Assembly: GCA_031119555.1 (NCBI GenBank)
Contig: JAVHXQ010000029.1
Coordinates: forward strand, 1 to 45,293
Reading direction: 5' to 3'
Length of the DNA: 45,293 nucleotides
Source of the DNA: Candidatus Dactylopiibacterium sp.
GTDB lineage: Bacteria; Pseudomonadota; Gammaproteobacteria; Burkholderiales; Rhodocyclaceae
Shown here: one piece after another, positions 27,878 to 36,164 of the stretch
Position numbering within the stretch: position 1 is the first letter of the stretch
How the letters are laid out: every line of letters starts with the position of its first letter
Translations under genes and position numbers: made by a program
The notes under the pieces: generated by a model
The model's database searches: none
The model's input: the letters and a program-made list of their open reading frames with translations, nothing else
What the model was told of the DNA's origin: nothing

Positions 27878-28639
27878 TCAGCGCCGCGCGACGAGGAACA
27901 GGCGCGGGAAGGAGAACAGGCGGCGGCCATCGGCGCGCGCCGGATAGGCCCCGGCGATGGCGCTGCGGTAGTCCGCCTCGTAGGTCTCGCGCAGCGCGGC
28001 CGGCAGGGCTTCGAGGTAAGGGCGCAGCCCCGTGCCCTTGACCCATTCGACGATGGCGTCGGCGTCGGCCATGACGTGCTCATAGCGCGTGCGCCAGAGG
28101 TCCACCTGGCGGGCTCGCGGGGCCAGCAGGTCGTAATAGCCGGCGGCGGTCAGCACGCGCGGCGTGGCGCGCACCGCGCCGATCGCAGCCGCCCACGGGC
28201 CGGGCAGGCTGCGCATCCAGACATGGCTGGGCTCGTCGAAATTGTCCGGCACCTGCATCGCCAGCACCCCGCCCGGCGCGAGCAGGCCGAACAGGCGCGG
28301 CAGCAGCTGCGCGTGGTCGGGCAGCCACTGCAGCGCGGCGTTCGTGAAGATCAGGTCCGGTGCCACCGTGGGCCGCCAGTGCGCGATATCGGCCTCGATC
28401 CATTCGAGCGCGGGCAGATCCTGGCGGGCGCGCGCCAGCATGGCGGCGGAGCTGTCGACGCCGATGACGCGCGCCTCCGGCCAGCGCTCGTGCAACAGTG
28501 CCGTGGAGTTGCCCGGCCCGCAGCCCAGGTCGACCACGCAGCCGGGTCCGGTCAGGGCCACGCGGGCCAGCAGTTCGCGCGCGGGGCGGGTGCGTTCGTC
28601 GGCGAATTTCAGGTACTGCTGTTCATCCCACGACGGCAT
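27878..28639 (-). CDS. tam: Trans-aconitate 2-methyltransferase
   Basis: This 253-residue SAM-dependent methyltransferase is very similar in order of motifs to E. coli Tam. YLKFADERTRPARELLARV opens it, CVVDLGCGPGNSTALL is the SAM-binding loop, DLIFTNAALQWLPDH and MQVPDNFDEPSHVWM follow, and FSFPRLFLVARR closes it. It methylates trans-aconitate, a side product that inhibits aconitase. ATG 28637-28639 has GGAG eight bases upstream; a start seven codons earlier has none. No functional tie to the purine genes is apparent. Confidence 0.93.
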   Translation of the reverse strand: MPSWDEQQYLKFADERTRPARELLARVALTGPGCVVDLGCGPGNSTALLHERWPEARVIGVDSSAAMLARARQDLPALEWIEADIAHWRPTVAPDLIFTNAALQWLPDHAQLLPRLFGLLAPGGVLAMQVPDNFDEPSHVWMRSLPGPWAAAIGAVRATPRVLTAAGYYDLLAPRARQVDLWRTRYEHVMADADAIVEWVKGTGLRPYLEALPAALRETYEADYRSAIAGAYPARADGRRLFSFPRLFLVARR

Positions 28640-28844
28640 GGCGCGGCTCCGCTCAGACAAAGGGCGAGCATACGCCGCGCGCGACGAGGCGGAGAAGCCC
28701 GCAGCCGCGGGCAGGCGGCGCGGGCGAACCCGCCCCGGCGGGCCTCGCGGGCTTGCCGGCGGCAGCGGTTAAAACCATGCAAAACGCATCCCGGCCGGCG
28801 CGGGCGTGGGCTAGATTCACGCCTTTTTCACGAGAGCCCCACCG

Positions 28845-29288
28845 ATGAAAATGCCCTCCGCGCTGCTGTGCGCCCTGCTGTTCGCCGCCTTGGGCGGCCC
28901 CGTCGCGCAGGCGGGCTCGGCCTCGGCGCTGTCGCTGTCCGACAGCATCTCGACCGCGGTCGGCAGCGTTTCGGACAGTGTTTCGGGGCTGGGCAAGAGT
29001 GCCGGGCGCGCGGTGGCCTTTCACGCCGGCACCTATCGCGTGACCGAAGTGGCCGAGGCCGACGCGCGCGTGCGCCTGACCTTGCAGCCGCTCGCGGACG
29101 CCGACGAGCGTTATCACCTGTACGTGCCGCACGCTGCGGCCGCCGGCGTGGCGCAGGGTGATCTGCTTGCCGCGCGCGAGCGGCCCTATGGGCTTGCCGT
29201 GTACGGCGCGGAGGCCGCGGCGCCCTTCGTGCTGCTGCTGGCGCAGGCCTGGCGCGCGGGCCTGGACGCCCGCCCCGTCACGCTCTGA
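28845..29288 (+). CDS. Periplasmic hypothetical protein, partner of DUF2145 gene
   Basis: This 147-residue product has a signal peptide (MKMPSALLCALLFAALGG, cleavage after QAG near residue 23). A Ser-rich low-complexity stretch follows (SDSISTAVGSVSDSVSGL), then a small mixed domain (GTYRVTEVAEADARVRLTLQPL to VLLLAQAWRAGLDARPVTL). It ends eight bases before the DUF2145 gene, so the pair is an operon. I do not recognise a named family. It is presumably exported and may act with the putative peptidase next to it. Confidence 0.65.
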   Translation: MKMPSALLCALLFAALGGPVAQAGSASALSLSDSISTAVGSVSDSVSGLGKSAGRAVAFHAGTYRVTEVAEADARVRLTLQPLADADERYHLYVPHAAAAGVAQGDLLAARERPYGLAVYGAEAAAPFVLLLAQAWRAGLDARPVTL

Positions 29289-29296
29289 ACGGACCC

Positions 29297-30193
29297 GTGC
29301 GGCGCGCGCTGGCGGCGTTCGCGCTGGCCCTGACGCTGCCGGCCGCGCAGGCGGGCGAGGCGGCCTACTGCGGCCTGGGCACGCCGGCCGGGGCCGCGGC
29401 GGTCGACCGCCTGCTGGCATTCGCGGCGGTGGCGGAGGCGGTGCTCGATCAGCAGCAGGCGCAGGTGGCCGTCATCGCGCGCGCCGGGCTGGATCTGTCG
29501 CGCTTCGGGCTGCGTTATTCACACGCGGGGCTGGCGCTGCGCGCGGGCGCGGGCTGGCAGGTGCGCCAGCTCTACTACGACTGCGAGCACGCGCGGCCCC
29601 ATCTGTATGACCAGGGGCTGGCAGGCTTCACGCTGGGCAACGCGCGCGACGATCCGGCCTTCCTTTCCGTGGTGTTCGTGCCGGGCGACGCCGGCGCGCG
29701 CTTATCCGCGCAGGCGCTGGAGGCGGCGCCTGCGCTCGCCGTGCTCGGTACCGGCTACAGCGCCAACGCCTACGCGTTCTCGACGCGCTACCAGAACTGC
29801 AACCAGTGGGTCGCCGAGCTCATGGCACGGGCCTGGGGCGCGCCGGAGGGGGCGCAGACGGCGCGCGAAGCAGCGCAGGCCTGGCTGCGGGAGGCCGGCT
29901 ACCGCCCCCGGCGCCTGCGCGTGAGCAATCCTTTCGTGCGTCTGGGCGGGCACTTCGTGCCCTCTCTGCATGATGACGATCATCCGCCGCGGAACCGGGA
30001 GGCGGGGGTGTTCGAGGTCAGCATGCCGGCTTCGCTGGAAGCCTTCGTGCGGGCGCGGGTGCCCGGGGCGCGGCGCGTGGAGCTGTGCCTGCGCGACACG
30101 CGCGTCGTGCTGCACGAAGGCTGGGACGCGCTGGACGCGGCCTGCGTGCCGGGGCCGGCGGATGCGGTGGTGTCCTTGCGCGGCGCGGGCTGA
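29297..30193 (+). CDS. DUF2145 protein, possible permuted NlpC/P60-type cysteine hydrolase
   Basis: This 298-residue exported protein starts at GTG 29297 with a signal peptide (RRALAAFALALTLPAAQAG). The domain is DUF2145. Two motifs suggest a papain-like active site in circularly permuted order: RYSHAGLAL supplies a His and, about 90 residues later, YQNCNQWVAELMA supplies a Cys preceded by Asn. That order (His first, Asn-Cys later) is seen in permuted NlpC/P60 proteins such as YiiX. A disulfide could form between Cys in AYCGLG and YYDCEH. Substrate is unknown; peptidoglycan or a lipoprotein is a reasonable guess. It is co-transcribed with the small exported protein upstream. Confidence 0.75.
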   Translation: MRRALAAFALALTLPAAQAGEAAYCGLGTPAGAAAVDRLLAFAAVAEAVLDQQQAQVAVIARAGLDLSRFGLRYSHAGLALRAGAGWQVRQLYYDCEHARPHLYDQGLAGFTLGNARDDPAFLSVVFVPGDAGARLSAQALEAAPALAVLGTGYSANAYAFSTRYQNCNQWVAELMARAWGAPEGAQTAREAAQAWLREAGYRPRRLRVSNPFVRLGGHFVPSLHDDDHPPRNREAGVFEVSMPASLEAFVRARVPGARRVELCLRDTRVVLHEGWDALDAACVPGPADAVVSLRGAG

Positions 30194-30208
30194 GGGGCCC
30201 GCGCCGGT

Positions 30209-31126
30209 TCAGGCCGGGAAGCGTTCGCGCCAGTGGCGCGCGATGTCGACGCGCCGCGTGACCCAGACGCGGTCGTGGCGTTCGATGTGATCGAGAAAGT
30301 CGATCAGCGCGCGCATCCGGCCCGGGCGCCCGAGCAGGCGGCAGTGCATGCCCACGCTCATCATCTTCGGGCAGTCCTCGCCTTCGGCGTAGAGCACGTC
30401 GAAGGTGTCGCGCAGGTAGGTGAAGAAATCCGCGCCCTGCGAGTAGCCCTGGGGCAGCGCGAAGCGCATGTCGTTGACGTCCAGCGTGTAGGGCACGATG
30501 AGCTGCGGCTCGGTGCTGCCGTCGCTCTTCCGTACCGGCATCCAGAACGGCAGGTCGTCGGCGTAGTTGTCGCTGTCATAGAGGAAGCCGCCGTAGTCGG
30601 CGACCAGCCGGTGCGTGTTGGGCGAATCGCGCCCGGTGTACCAGCCCAGCGGCCGTTCGCCCGTGAGGCGTTCGATGGCCTCCATGCCCAGGCGCATGTG
30701 CTCGCGTTCGGTGGCCTCGTCGAGATCCTGATAGTGAATCCAGCGCCAGCCGTGGCATGCGATCTCGTGCCCCAGCGCGCGGAACGCCGCCGTGAGTTCG
30801 GGGTGACGCTCGAGCGCCATTCCCACCCCGAACACGGTGAGCGGCAGGCCGCGCCGTTCGAACTCGCGCAGGATGCGCCACACGCCGGCCCGCGAGCCGT
30901 ACTCGTAGATCGACTCCATGCTCATGTGGCGAGCGGGGAAGGCGGGCGGATTGAACATCTCGGAGAGGAACTGCTCGCTGCCCGGGTCACCGTGCAGCAC
31001 GCTGTTCTCGCCGCCTTCCTCGTAGTTGAGCACGAACTGCACGGCGATCTTCGCGCGCCCGGGCCACTGCGCATGTGGCGGGTTGCGGCCGTAGCCGACG
31101 AGGTCGCGCGGGTAGGGGGTGCTCAT
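30209..31126 (-). CDS. puuE: Allantoinase PuuE (polysaccharide-deacetylase fold)
   Basis: This 305-residue enzyme hydrolyses allantoin to allantoate without the metal centre of classic AllB. It shows the NodB-like fold of PuuE proteins: IAVQFVLNYEEGGENS, FPARHMSMESIYEYGSRAGVWR, LGHEIACHGWRWIHY, LGWYTGRDSPNTHRL, and MSVGMHCRLLGRPGR. These motifs are characteristic of PuuE allantoinase. ATG 31124-31126 has GGAG nine bases upstream and lies one base after the puuD stop codon, so the two genes form an operon. The product feeds allantoicase, encoded 4.5 kb away on the same strand. Confidence 0.94.
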   Translation of the reverse strand: MSTPYPRDLVGYGRNPPHAQWPGRAKIAVQFVLNYEEGGENSVLHGDPGSEQFLSEMFNPPAFPARHMSMESIYEYGSRAGVWRILREFERRGLPLTVFGVGMALERHPELTAAFRALGHEIACHGWRWIHYQDLDEATEREHMRLGMEAIERLTGERPLGWYTGRDSPNTHRLVADYGGFLYDSDNYADDLPFWMPVRKSDGSTEPQLIVPYTLDVNDMRFALPQGYSQGADFFTYLRDTFDVLYAEGEDCPKMMSVGMHCRLLGRPGRMRALIDFLDHIERHDRVWVTRRVDIARHWRERFPA

Positions 31127-31127
31127 G

Positions 31128-32324
31128 TCATTTCGCTCCGGCCGCGTACCAGGCGGCGATCTCGGCGCGCTCGGCATCGGTCATGTTGGTCATGTTGGCC
31201 ACCGGCATGGTCTTGAGCTGCACGGCGCGCTCGTAGATCCGCTGCGCATGCTGCTTCACGCGCTCCGGCGTGTCGAGCATGACGCCCATCTGCGCGATCG
31301 GCATGATCGTGGGATGTTCGGCATGACAGCCCGCGCAGCGCTCCTGGGCGATCCTGGTCACGTCGGCCAGGGTGGGCACCGGCGCGCCGGGCACGGCCGT
31401 CGTGGCGGGAGGCGGCTTGGGCGCGATCCAGACCAGCACGCCCAGCAGGATCGCCAGACCCGCGATGGGGAACTCCCACCGGTACTCGCCCTTGTGGCGC
31501 AGGTTGAAGAAGTGCCGGATCAGCACGCTGCCCAGCATGATGAGGATCAGCACGGCCCAGGCGTGCGGGTGGCCGTAGGTGCTCGCGTAGTGATTGCTGA
31601 TCATCGCGAACAGCACGGGCATCGTGAGGTAGTTGTTGTGGTAGCTGCGCTGCTTGGCGCGCTTGCCCCAGAGCGGATTGACGGGCTCGCCGCGCTTCAT
31701 GGCGGCCACCTGGCGCCGTTGCGCCGGGATGATCCAGAAGAACACGTTGGCGCTCATCGTGGTGGCGATCATCGCGCCCACGTGGATGTAGGCCGCGCGC
31801 CCGGCGAGGAACTGCGTCAGCACGTAGGCCACCACGGTGACGAAGGCCACGTAGATCACCGCGAACAGCAGCTGGCTGCGCTCGATGAGCAGCCGCGCGA
31901 GCTGGTCGTAGACGACCCACCCGAGCACCAGGGTGCCGATGCCGATGCCCACCGACTGCGCCGGCGTGATCGACGAGACGGCGGGGTCGACCATGAAGGT
32001 CGCGGCCTGGAAGTAGTACATCACCGAGATCAGCAGGAAGCCCGTGATCCAGGTCGTGTAGCTGGGCCAGAAGAAGAAATGCAGGTCTTCGGGCAGGTGC
32101 TTGGGGGCGTTGGCGTATTTCTGCGGGTTGTAGAAACCGCCGCCGTGCATGGCCCAGAGTTCGCCCCCCACGCCGTCTTCCTTGAGCTTGGGGTCGGTCG
32201 GCGGCTTGAGGCTGTTGTCCAGCCACACGAAGTAGAAGGAAGACCCGATCCAGGCGATGCCGACGATCAGGTGCAGCCAGCGCAGGAGCATGCTGCTGGC
32301 GTCGATGAGGTAAGAAAGCTCCAT
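31128..32324 (-). CDS. puuD: Membrane urate hydroxylase with cytochrome c domain
   Basis: This 398-residue protein oxidises urate to 5-hydroxyisourate at the inner membrane. The first 310 residues form about eight membrane helices with HLIVGIAWIGSSFYFVWLD, FFFWPSYTTWITGFLLI, and YHNNYLTMPVLFAMISNHY, motifs shared by PuuD proteins. From residue about 330 comes a cytochrome c domain with the haem motif CAGCH and a distal Met in KTMPVANMT. Electrons therefore go to the respiratory chain and not to oxygen, which avoids hydrogen peroxide made by soluble uricase. It leads the puuD-puuE unit. An inverted repeat GGTGACC-N9-GGTCACC lies 23-45 bases upstream. Confidence 0.95.
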   Translation of the reverse strand: MELSYLIDASSMLLRWLHLIVGIAWIGSSFYFVWLDNSLKPPTDPKLKEDGVGGELWAMHGGGFYNPQKYANAPKHLPEDLHFFFWPSYTTWITGFLLISVMYYFQAATFMVDPAVSSITPAQSVGIGIGTLVLGWVVYDQLARLLIERSQLLFAVIYVAFVTVVAYVLTQFLAGRAAYIHVGAMIATTMSANVFFWIIPAQRRQVAAMKRGEPVNPLWGKRAKQRSYHNNYLTMPVLFAMISNHYASTYGHPHAWAVLILIMLGSVLIRHFFNLRHKGEYRWEFPIAGLAILLGVLVWIAPKPPPATTAVPGAPVPTLADVTRIAQERCAGCHAEHPTIMPIAQMGVMLDTPERVKQHAQRIYERAVQLKTMPVANMTNMTDAERAEIAAWYAAGAK

Positions 32325-32346
32325 GAGGATGATGCTCCAGTGAATC

Positions 32347-32369
32347 GGTGACCTTTTGGCGCGGTCACC
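32347..32369. promoter_or_regulatory. Inverted repeat upstream of puuD
   Basis: GGTGACC (32347-32353) and GGTCACC (32363-32369) form a perfect seven-base inverted repeat with nine bases between, just before the puuD start codon on the minus strand. It could be a repressor operator or a 5-prime leader hairpin. The remaining 32370-32608 gap before uraH shows no other clear element. Confidence 0.45.
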
Positions 32370-32608
32370 ACACGACCCGGCTCAACCCGATTTCGTCGTG
32401 TGCGTCCGCAAGGGGCGGGCGGCGTGGTCGCGATCCGCCTTGCTGCGCCGGCGGCGTGGGCGTCACGCTGTGCGTGCTCCTTGCGTGGGATGTCGTGTGG
32501 CGCGTCGTCGCGGGTGGCCTCGGGGCGGTTCGCGGCGGGGGCCGCACGACAGTCTCCGGTTTGCTTCGAGCAAGTTCAATGCCTGTTCGGGCGCTGCGCC
32601 GCCCCGGC

Positions 32609-32956
32609 TCAGGAGCCCCGGTAGGTGCTGTAGCTCCACGGCGAGACCAGCAGGGGCACGTGGTAATGCCCGGCCGGGTCGGCGACGCCGAAAGCGAGGC
32701 TGACGTCGTCGAGGAACGGGGGCTCGGGCAGGCTCACCCCCTGCGCGCGGAAATACGCGGCGACCTCGAAGCGCAGCACGTAGGCGCCGGCCCGCAGGGC
32801 TTCGCCCGCGAGCAGTGGCGTGTCGCAACGGCCGTCGGCGTTCGTCATGCCTTGCGCGAGCGGCGTGCCTTCGCCCTTGCGGTAGAGTGCATAGGCCATG
32901 CCGGCGGCGGGGCGGCCCTGCGCGGTGTCGAGTACGTGCGTGCTGAGGCGGCCCAT
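32609..32956 (-). CDS. uraH: 5-hydroxyisourate hydrolase (transthyretin-like)
   Basis: This 115-residue enzyme opens the ring of 5-hydroxyisourate to OHCU. It begins with [19 protein letters not shown], whose His is catalytic, continues with [19 protein letters not shown], and ends in the diagnostic YRGS. The length fits. Two ATGs are possible; 32954-32956 leaves ten bases to AGGA, while 32963-32965 is too close to it, so I prefer the former. It is divergent from uraD, the next enzyme, and on the same strand as puuD 285 bases downstream. Confidence 0.93.
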   Translation of the reverse strand: MGRLSTHVLDTAQGRPAAGMAYALYRKGEGTPLAQGMTNADGRCDTPLLAGEALRAGAYVLRFEVAAYFRAQGVSLPEPPFLDDVSLAFGVADPAGHYHVPLLVSPWSYSTYRGS

Positions 32957-33111
32957 GGTGCGCATGTCCTGTCGGTGATCGTGGCCCGATTATAGGGAGC
33001 CGCGCGGCCCGCGCGACGCATAGTGCTTATTCAGGGGCGCGGATTGCGGCGGCCCTTGCGCAGCCCCTAAGCTGCGCGCAAACCAGACCAGCCCCATCCA
33101 CCCTATCCATC

Positions 33112-33627
33112 ATGCCGAACGCAGCCATTGCCGAACTCTCCGCGCTCGATCGCGCCGCCTTCGTGGCTGCGCTCGACGGTGTCTTCGAACACTCGCCCTG
33201 GGTGGCCGAGCGGGCCTGGGCGGCGCGCCCGTTCGCCGACGGGGCGGCGTTGCGCACGGCGCTGGTGACGGCGATGAACGCCGCCGGCCGGGATGAGAAG
33301 CTGGCGCTGATCCGGGCCCACCCCGAGCTTGCCGGGCGCGCCGCGGTGGCGGGCGAACTGACGGCGGAGTCGACGCGCGAGCAGGCCTCGGCGCGCCTCG
33401 ATTGCTGCACCCCGGCGGAGTTCGCGCGGCTCCAGGCGCTCAACGCGCAGTACAACGCGCGCTTCGGATTTCCCTTCATCCTTGCGGTGCGCGGGCTGGA
33501 TCGCGCGGCGATCATCGAGCGCTTCGCGGCGCGCGTGGCGCATGCGCCCGAAACCGAGTTCGCCGAGGCGCTGGCGCAGATCGCGCGCATCGCCGCGCTG
33601 CGCCTCGAGGAGCGCTTCGGCGGCTGA
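33112..33627 (+). CDS. uraD: OHCU decarboxylase
   Basis: This 171-residue enzyme decarboxylates 2-oxo-4-hydroxy-4-carboxy-5-ureidoimidazoline to S-allantoin. The catalytic His is in IRAHPELAGRAA (His70), and the family motif FGFPFILAVRG lies later. Length and motif spacing are typical. No good Shine-Dalgarno sequence precedes the ATG. It is divergent from uraH across a 155-base gap and convergent with a LysR gene with 40 bases between. Together UraH and UraD ensure fast, stereospecific allantoin formation. Confidence 0.94.
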   Translation: MPNAAIAELSALDRAAFVAALDGVFEHSPWVAERAWAARPFADGAALRTALVTAMNAAGRDEKLALIRAHPELAGRAAVAGELTAESTREQASARLDCCTPAEFARLQALNAQYNARFGFPFILAVRGLDRAAIIERFAARVAHAPETEFAEALAQIARIAALRLEERFGG

Positions 33628-33667
33628 GCCGGCTGTGCCGCCCGGGGTGGCGCGGCGGGCGGACGCT

Positions 33668-34681
33668 TCAGGCGGCGTTGAGTACCGGGCCCATGCCCGG
33701 CAGGCGCTGGCTCGTGGGCGTGGCCGGCATGGCGCGCACGGGCGTGGGCGACTGGCTGGACTGGCGGCCCACGGCGACGATCTGCTCGCGGAACCAGCGG
33801 CATTCCTCGGCGTAGTGCGCGCGGTCGTGCCACAGCAGGTAGAAGGCCATCGGCGGGTAGTCGATGGGCGAGCGCGCCAGCGCGACGGGCAGGCGGCGCG
33901 CGAAATGCTCGGCGAAGGCGCGCGGGCAGGTGAAGAGCATGTCGGACTCCAGCACCATGTAGGGCGCCAGGCTGAAATACGGAACCCAGGCCACCACGTT
34001 GCGCTTGAGGCGCTCGCGCGCCAGATGCAGGTCGATGACGCCGCGCTGGCCCACCGAATACGGCGTGGGGGCGAGGTGCTCGGCTTCGAGATAGCCCTTG
34101 GCCGTGAGCGGGCGTCCGGCGAGCGGATGGTCCTCGCGCATCATGCACACCACTTCTTCCTCGAACAGCGGCGACAGGCGCAGTTGCTCGGGCGGATGCG
34201 GCCAGTTGCCGATCACCACGTCGAGGCGGCCTTCGGCCAGCGCGCCGGTGAAGTCCTGCTCGGGGCTGAAGGAATGGAACACCACCTGCGCCTGCGGCGC
34301 GAGGGAGTGGAAGCGCGCCAGGATGCGTCCCAGCAGCGCGGGGTCGAGGTAGTCGGGCGTGGCGACGTTGAAGACGCGCCGGGTGGTGGCCGGATCGAAG
34401 CGGGCGTGCCCGGTGGCGATGGACTCGATGCTGGCCAGCGCCTGGGTCACGGGTTCGAGCAGCGCGGCGCCGCGTTCGGTGGGCGTCATGCCGTTCTTGC
34501 TGCGCACCAGCAACGGGTCGCCCGTGAGGTCGCGCAGCCGGCGCAGCGCGGTACTGACGGCGGGCTGCGACTGGTTCAGGCGGCGCGCGGCGCGCGAGAC
34601 GCTGCATTCCGTGAGCAGCAGGTGCAGCACGCGCAAGAGATGCACGTCGATGGAATCCCATTGAGCAAGAGCGGCGGTCAT
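33668..34681 (-). CDS. LysR-family transcriptional regulator
   Basis: This 337-residue regulator has a winged helix-turn-helix at about residues 12-70 (DVHLLRVLHLLLTECSVSRAARRL, SQPAVSTALRRLRDLTGDPLLVR) and a LysR effector domain after it (VFNVATPDYLDPALLGRIL, LDVVIGNWPHPPEQL, CMMREDHPLAG). It resembles the group of NodD/PcpR-like LysR proteins that pair with two-lobed ligands. It is divergent from an ABC importer operon, the classic layout for control of that operon. An inverted ATGA-TCCGC-TCAT site lies just upstream. GGAG is eight bases before the ATG. The ligand may be a ureide or a pyrimidine; this is inferred from neighbours. Confidence 0.9.
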   Translation of the reverse strand: MTAALAQWDSIDVHLLRVLHLLLTECSVSRAARRLNQSQPAVSTALRRLRDLTGDPLLVRSKNGMTPTERGAALLEPVTQALASIESIATGHARFDPATTRRVFNVATPDYLDPALLGRILARFHSLAPQAQVVFHSFSPEQDFTGALAEGRLDVVIGNWPHPPEQLRLSPLFEEEVVCMMREDHPLAGRPLTAKGYLEAEHLAPTPYSVGQRGVIDLHLARERLKRNVVAWVPYFSLAPYMVLESDMLFTCPRAFAEHFARRLPVALARSPIDYPPMAFYLLWHDRAHYAEECRWFREQIVAVGRQSSQSPTPVRAMPATPTSQRLPGMGPVLNAA

Positions 34682-35017
34682 GTTTGATCTCCAATGCAGA
34701 TGATCCGCTCATGCAAATGCCGTGCCACGAATCCGGCCCGATCTGCCCCGGCGCGGGGCCGGCCTTGCTCCGGCAAGGCTTGCATCATGTCCGCCGCCGT
34801 ATACGGAATGTAATTGCGCGCCGCATGAAGCCCGCCGGACGCACCAGATTGGCGAGCCGCGGGCGCCGTGCGGCGGGGGTTTCGACGTTCGCGCACGCGG
34901 GCTGCACCAATAGCGTGCCGCCCACGGGGGCCCGGGGGGCGGCGCGGGCGCCCGCGTCATGGCACACCGATTGCTGATGGGTGAGGGTCGTTTCCCTACC
35001 TGTGATGGAGAACACTC
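34682..35017. promoter_or_regulatory. Divergent LysR / ABC importer control region
   Basis: This 336-base gap lies between the LysR gene and the THI5-like importer. ATGA-TCCGC-TCAT sits at 34700-34712 within a larger TGCA...TGCA frame (34695-34715), a good LysR-type site close to the regulator start. A palindrome CCGTATACGG lies at 34797-34806, and a seven-base hairpin GCCTTGC/GCAAGGC with loop TCCG at 34762-34779. No consensus sigma-70 pair is clear. The region 34830-34990 shows nothing further. Confidence 0.45.
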
Positions 35018-36049
35018 ATGAGCAACAACGTTGTGCGCGTCGGTCGTCGTCTCTTTCTTGCACTGGCTTTGGGCAGCCTCGCCGGCGGCGCCCTGGCGCA
35101 GGATCTGACCAAGCTGAAATTCACGCTGGACTGGCGTTTCGAGGGGCCGTCCGCGCCGTTCCTGATGGCCAAGGCCAAGGGTTACTTCGCGGCCGAGGGG
35201 CTGGATGTGACGATAGACACCGGGGCGGGCTCGGCGGGGGCCGTGACGCGCGTCGCCACGGGGGCCTATGAAATGGGCTTCGCCGACTTCAACGCCCTCG
35301 TCGAGTACGACGCGAACAATCCCGGTTCGCGCCTGCAGGCGGTCTACATGCTCTACAACTACACGCCGGCTTCGGTCGTGACGCTGAAGAAGTCGGGCAT
35401 CGCCAAGCCCGCCGATCTGGTCGGCAAGACGCTTGCCGCGCCCGTTTTCGATGCCGGCCGCAAGGCGTTCCCGGCGTTCGCCAAGTCCAACAAGATCGAC
35501 CCGGCCAGCGTGAAGTGGCAGAGCGTGGACCCCGCGATCCGCGAGACCCTGCTCGCGCGTGGCGAGGTCGATGGCATCACCGGCTTTTCCTTCACCAGCG
35601 TGCTCAACATGGAAGCGCGCGGCGTGAAGGAGTCCGATCTCAACGTGATGCTCTTCAACGACTACGGCGTGGAGCTCTATGGCAACGCGATCATCGCCTC
35701 GCCCAAGCTGATCGCCGAGAAGCCCAAGGCGGTGCAGGGCTTCCTGCGGGCCTTCAACAAGGCGCTCAAGGAAGCGATCGCGAATCCGGACGACGCGGCG
35801 ACCTACGTGAAGAAGCAGGACGCACTGGTCGATCAGGCCCTCGAGACGCGCCGCCTCAAGATGGCGCTCAACTCGGTGGTCCTGACGCCGGAAACCAAGG
35901 CCAACGGCCTGGGCAGCGTGACTGACGAACGCCTGCAGCGTTCGCTGGCCGAGACCGTCGCGGCCTACAACCTGAAGAGCGCGCCCGATGGCAAGGCGAT
36001 CTTCAACCCGGCGTTCCTGCCGGCCAAGGCCGACCGCACGGTCAAGTAA
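35018..36049 (+). CDS. NitT/TauT/THI5-like ABC substrate-binding protein
   Basis: This 343-residue protein has a signal peptide (RRLFLALALGSLAGG, cleavage after LAQ near residue 29) and the NMT1/THI5-like fold: LTKLKFTLDWRFEGPSAPFLMAKAKGYFAAEGL, VATGAYEMGFADFNALVEY, LVGKTLAAPVFDAGRKAFPAF. Relatives bind pyrimidines, sulfonates, hydroxymethylpyrimidine or phthalate-type compounds. The Asp-Trp motif near the N-terminus is typical of the THI5-like branch. The genes for the ATPase and the permease follow. Being beside uraD and a LysR gene, it may bring in a purine- or pyrimidine-derived ring or ureide. Confidence 0.9.
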   Translation: MSNNVVRVGRRLFLALALGSLAGGALAQDLTKLKFTLDWRFEGPSAPFLMAKAKGYFAAEGLDVTIDTGAGSAGAVTRVATGAYEMGFADFNALVEYDANNPGSRLQAVYMLYNYTPASVVTLKKSGIAKPADLVGKTLAAPVFDAGRKAFPAFAKSNKIDPASVKWQSVDPAIRETLLARGEVDGITGFSFTSVLNMEARGVKESDLNVMLFNDYGVELYGNAIIASPKLIAEKPKAVQGFLRAFNKALKEAIANPDDAATYVKKQDALVDQALETRRLKMALNSVVLTPETKANGLGSVTDERLQRSLAETVAAYNLKSAPDGKAIFNPAFLPAKADRTVK

Positions 36050-36164
36050 GTCGCTGCGGGATGGCCGGCGCGCGGTCCGCACGACGGCGCGCCGGCCGCG
36101 CGGTGAAGCTGCCGCGCGCGTGGTGCCGGGCATGCCCGGTCAGAACGAACAGAGAGAGTGCCTC

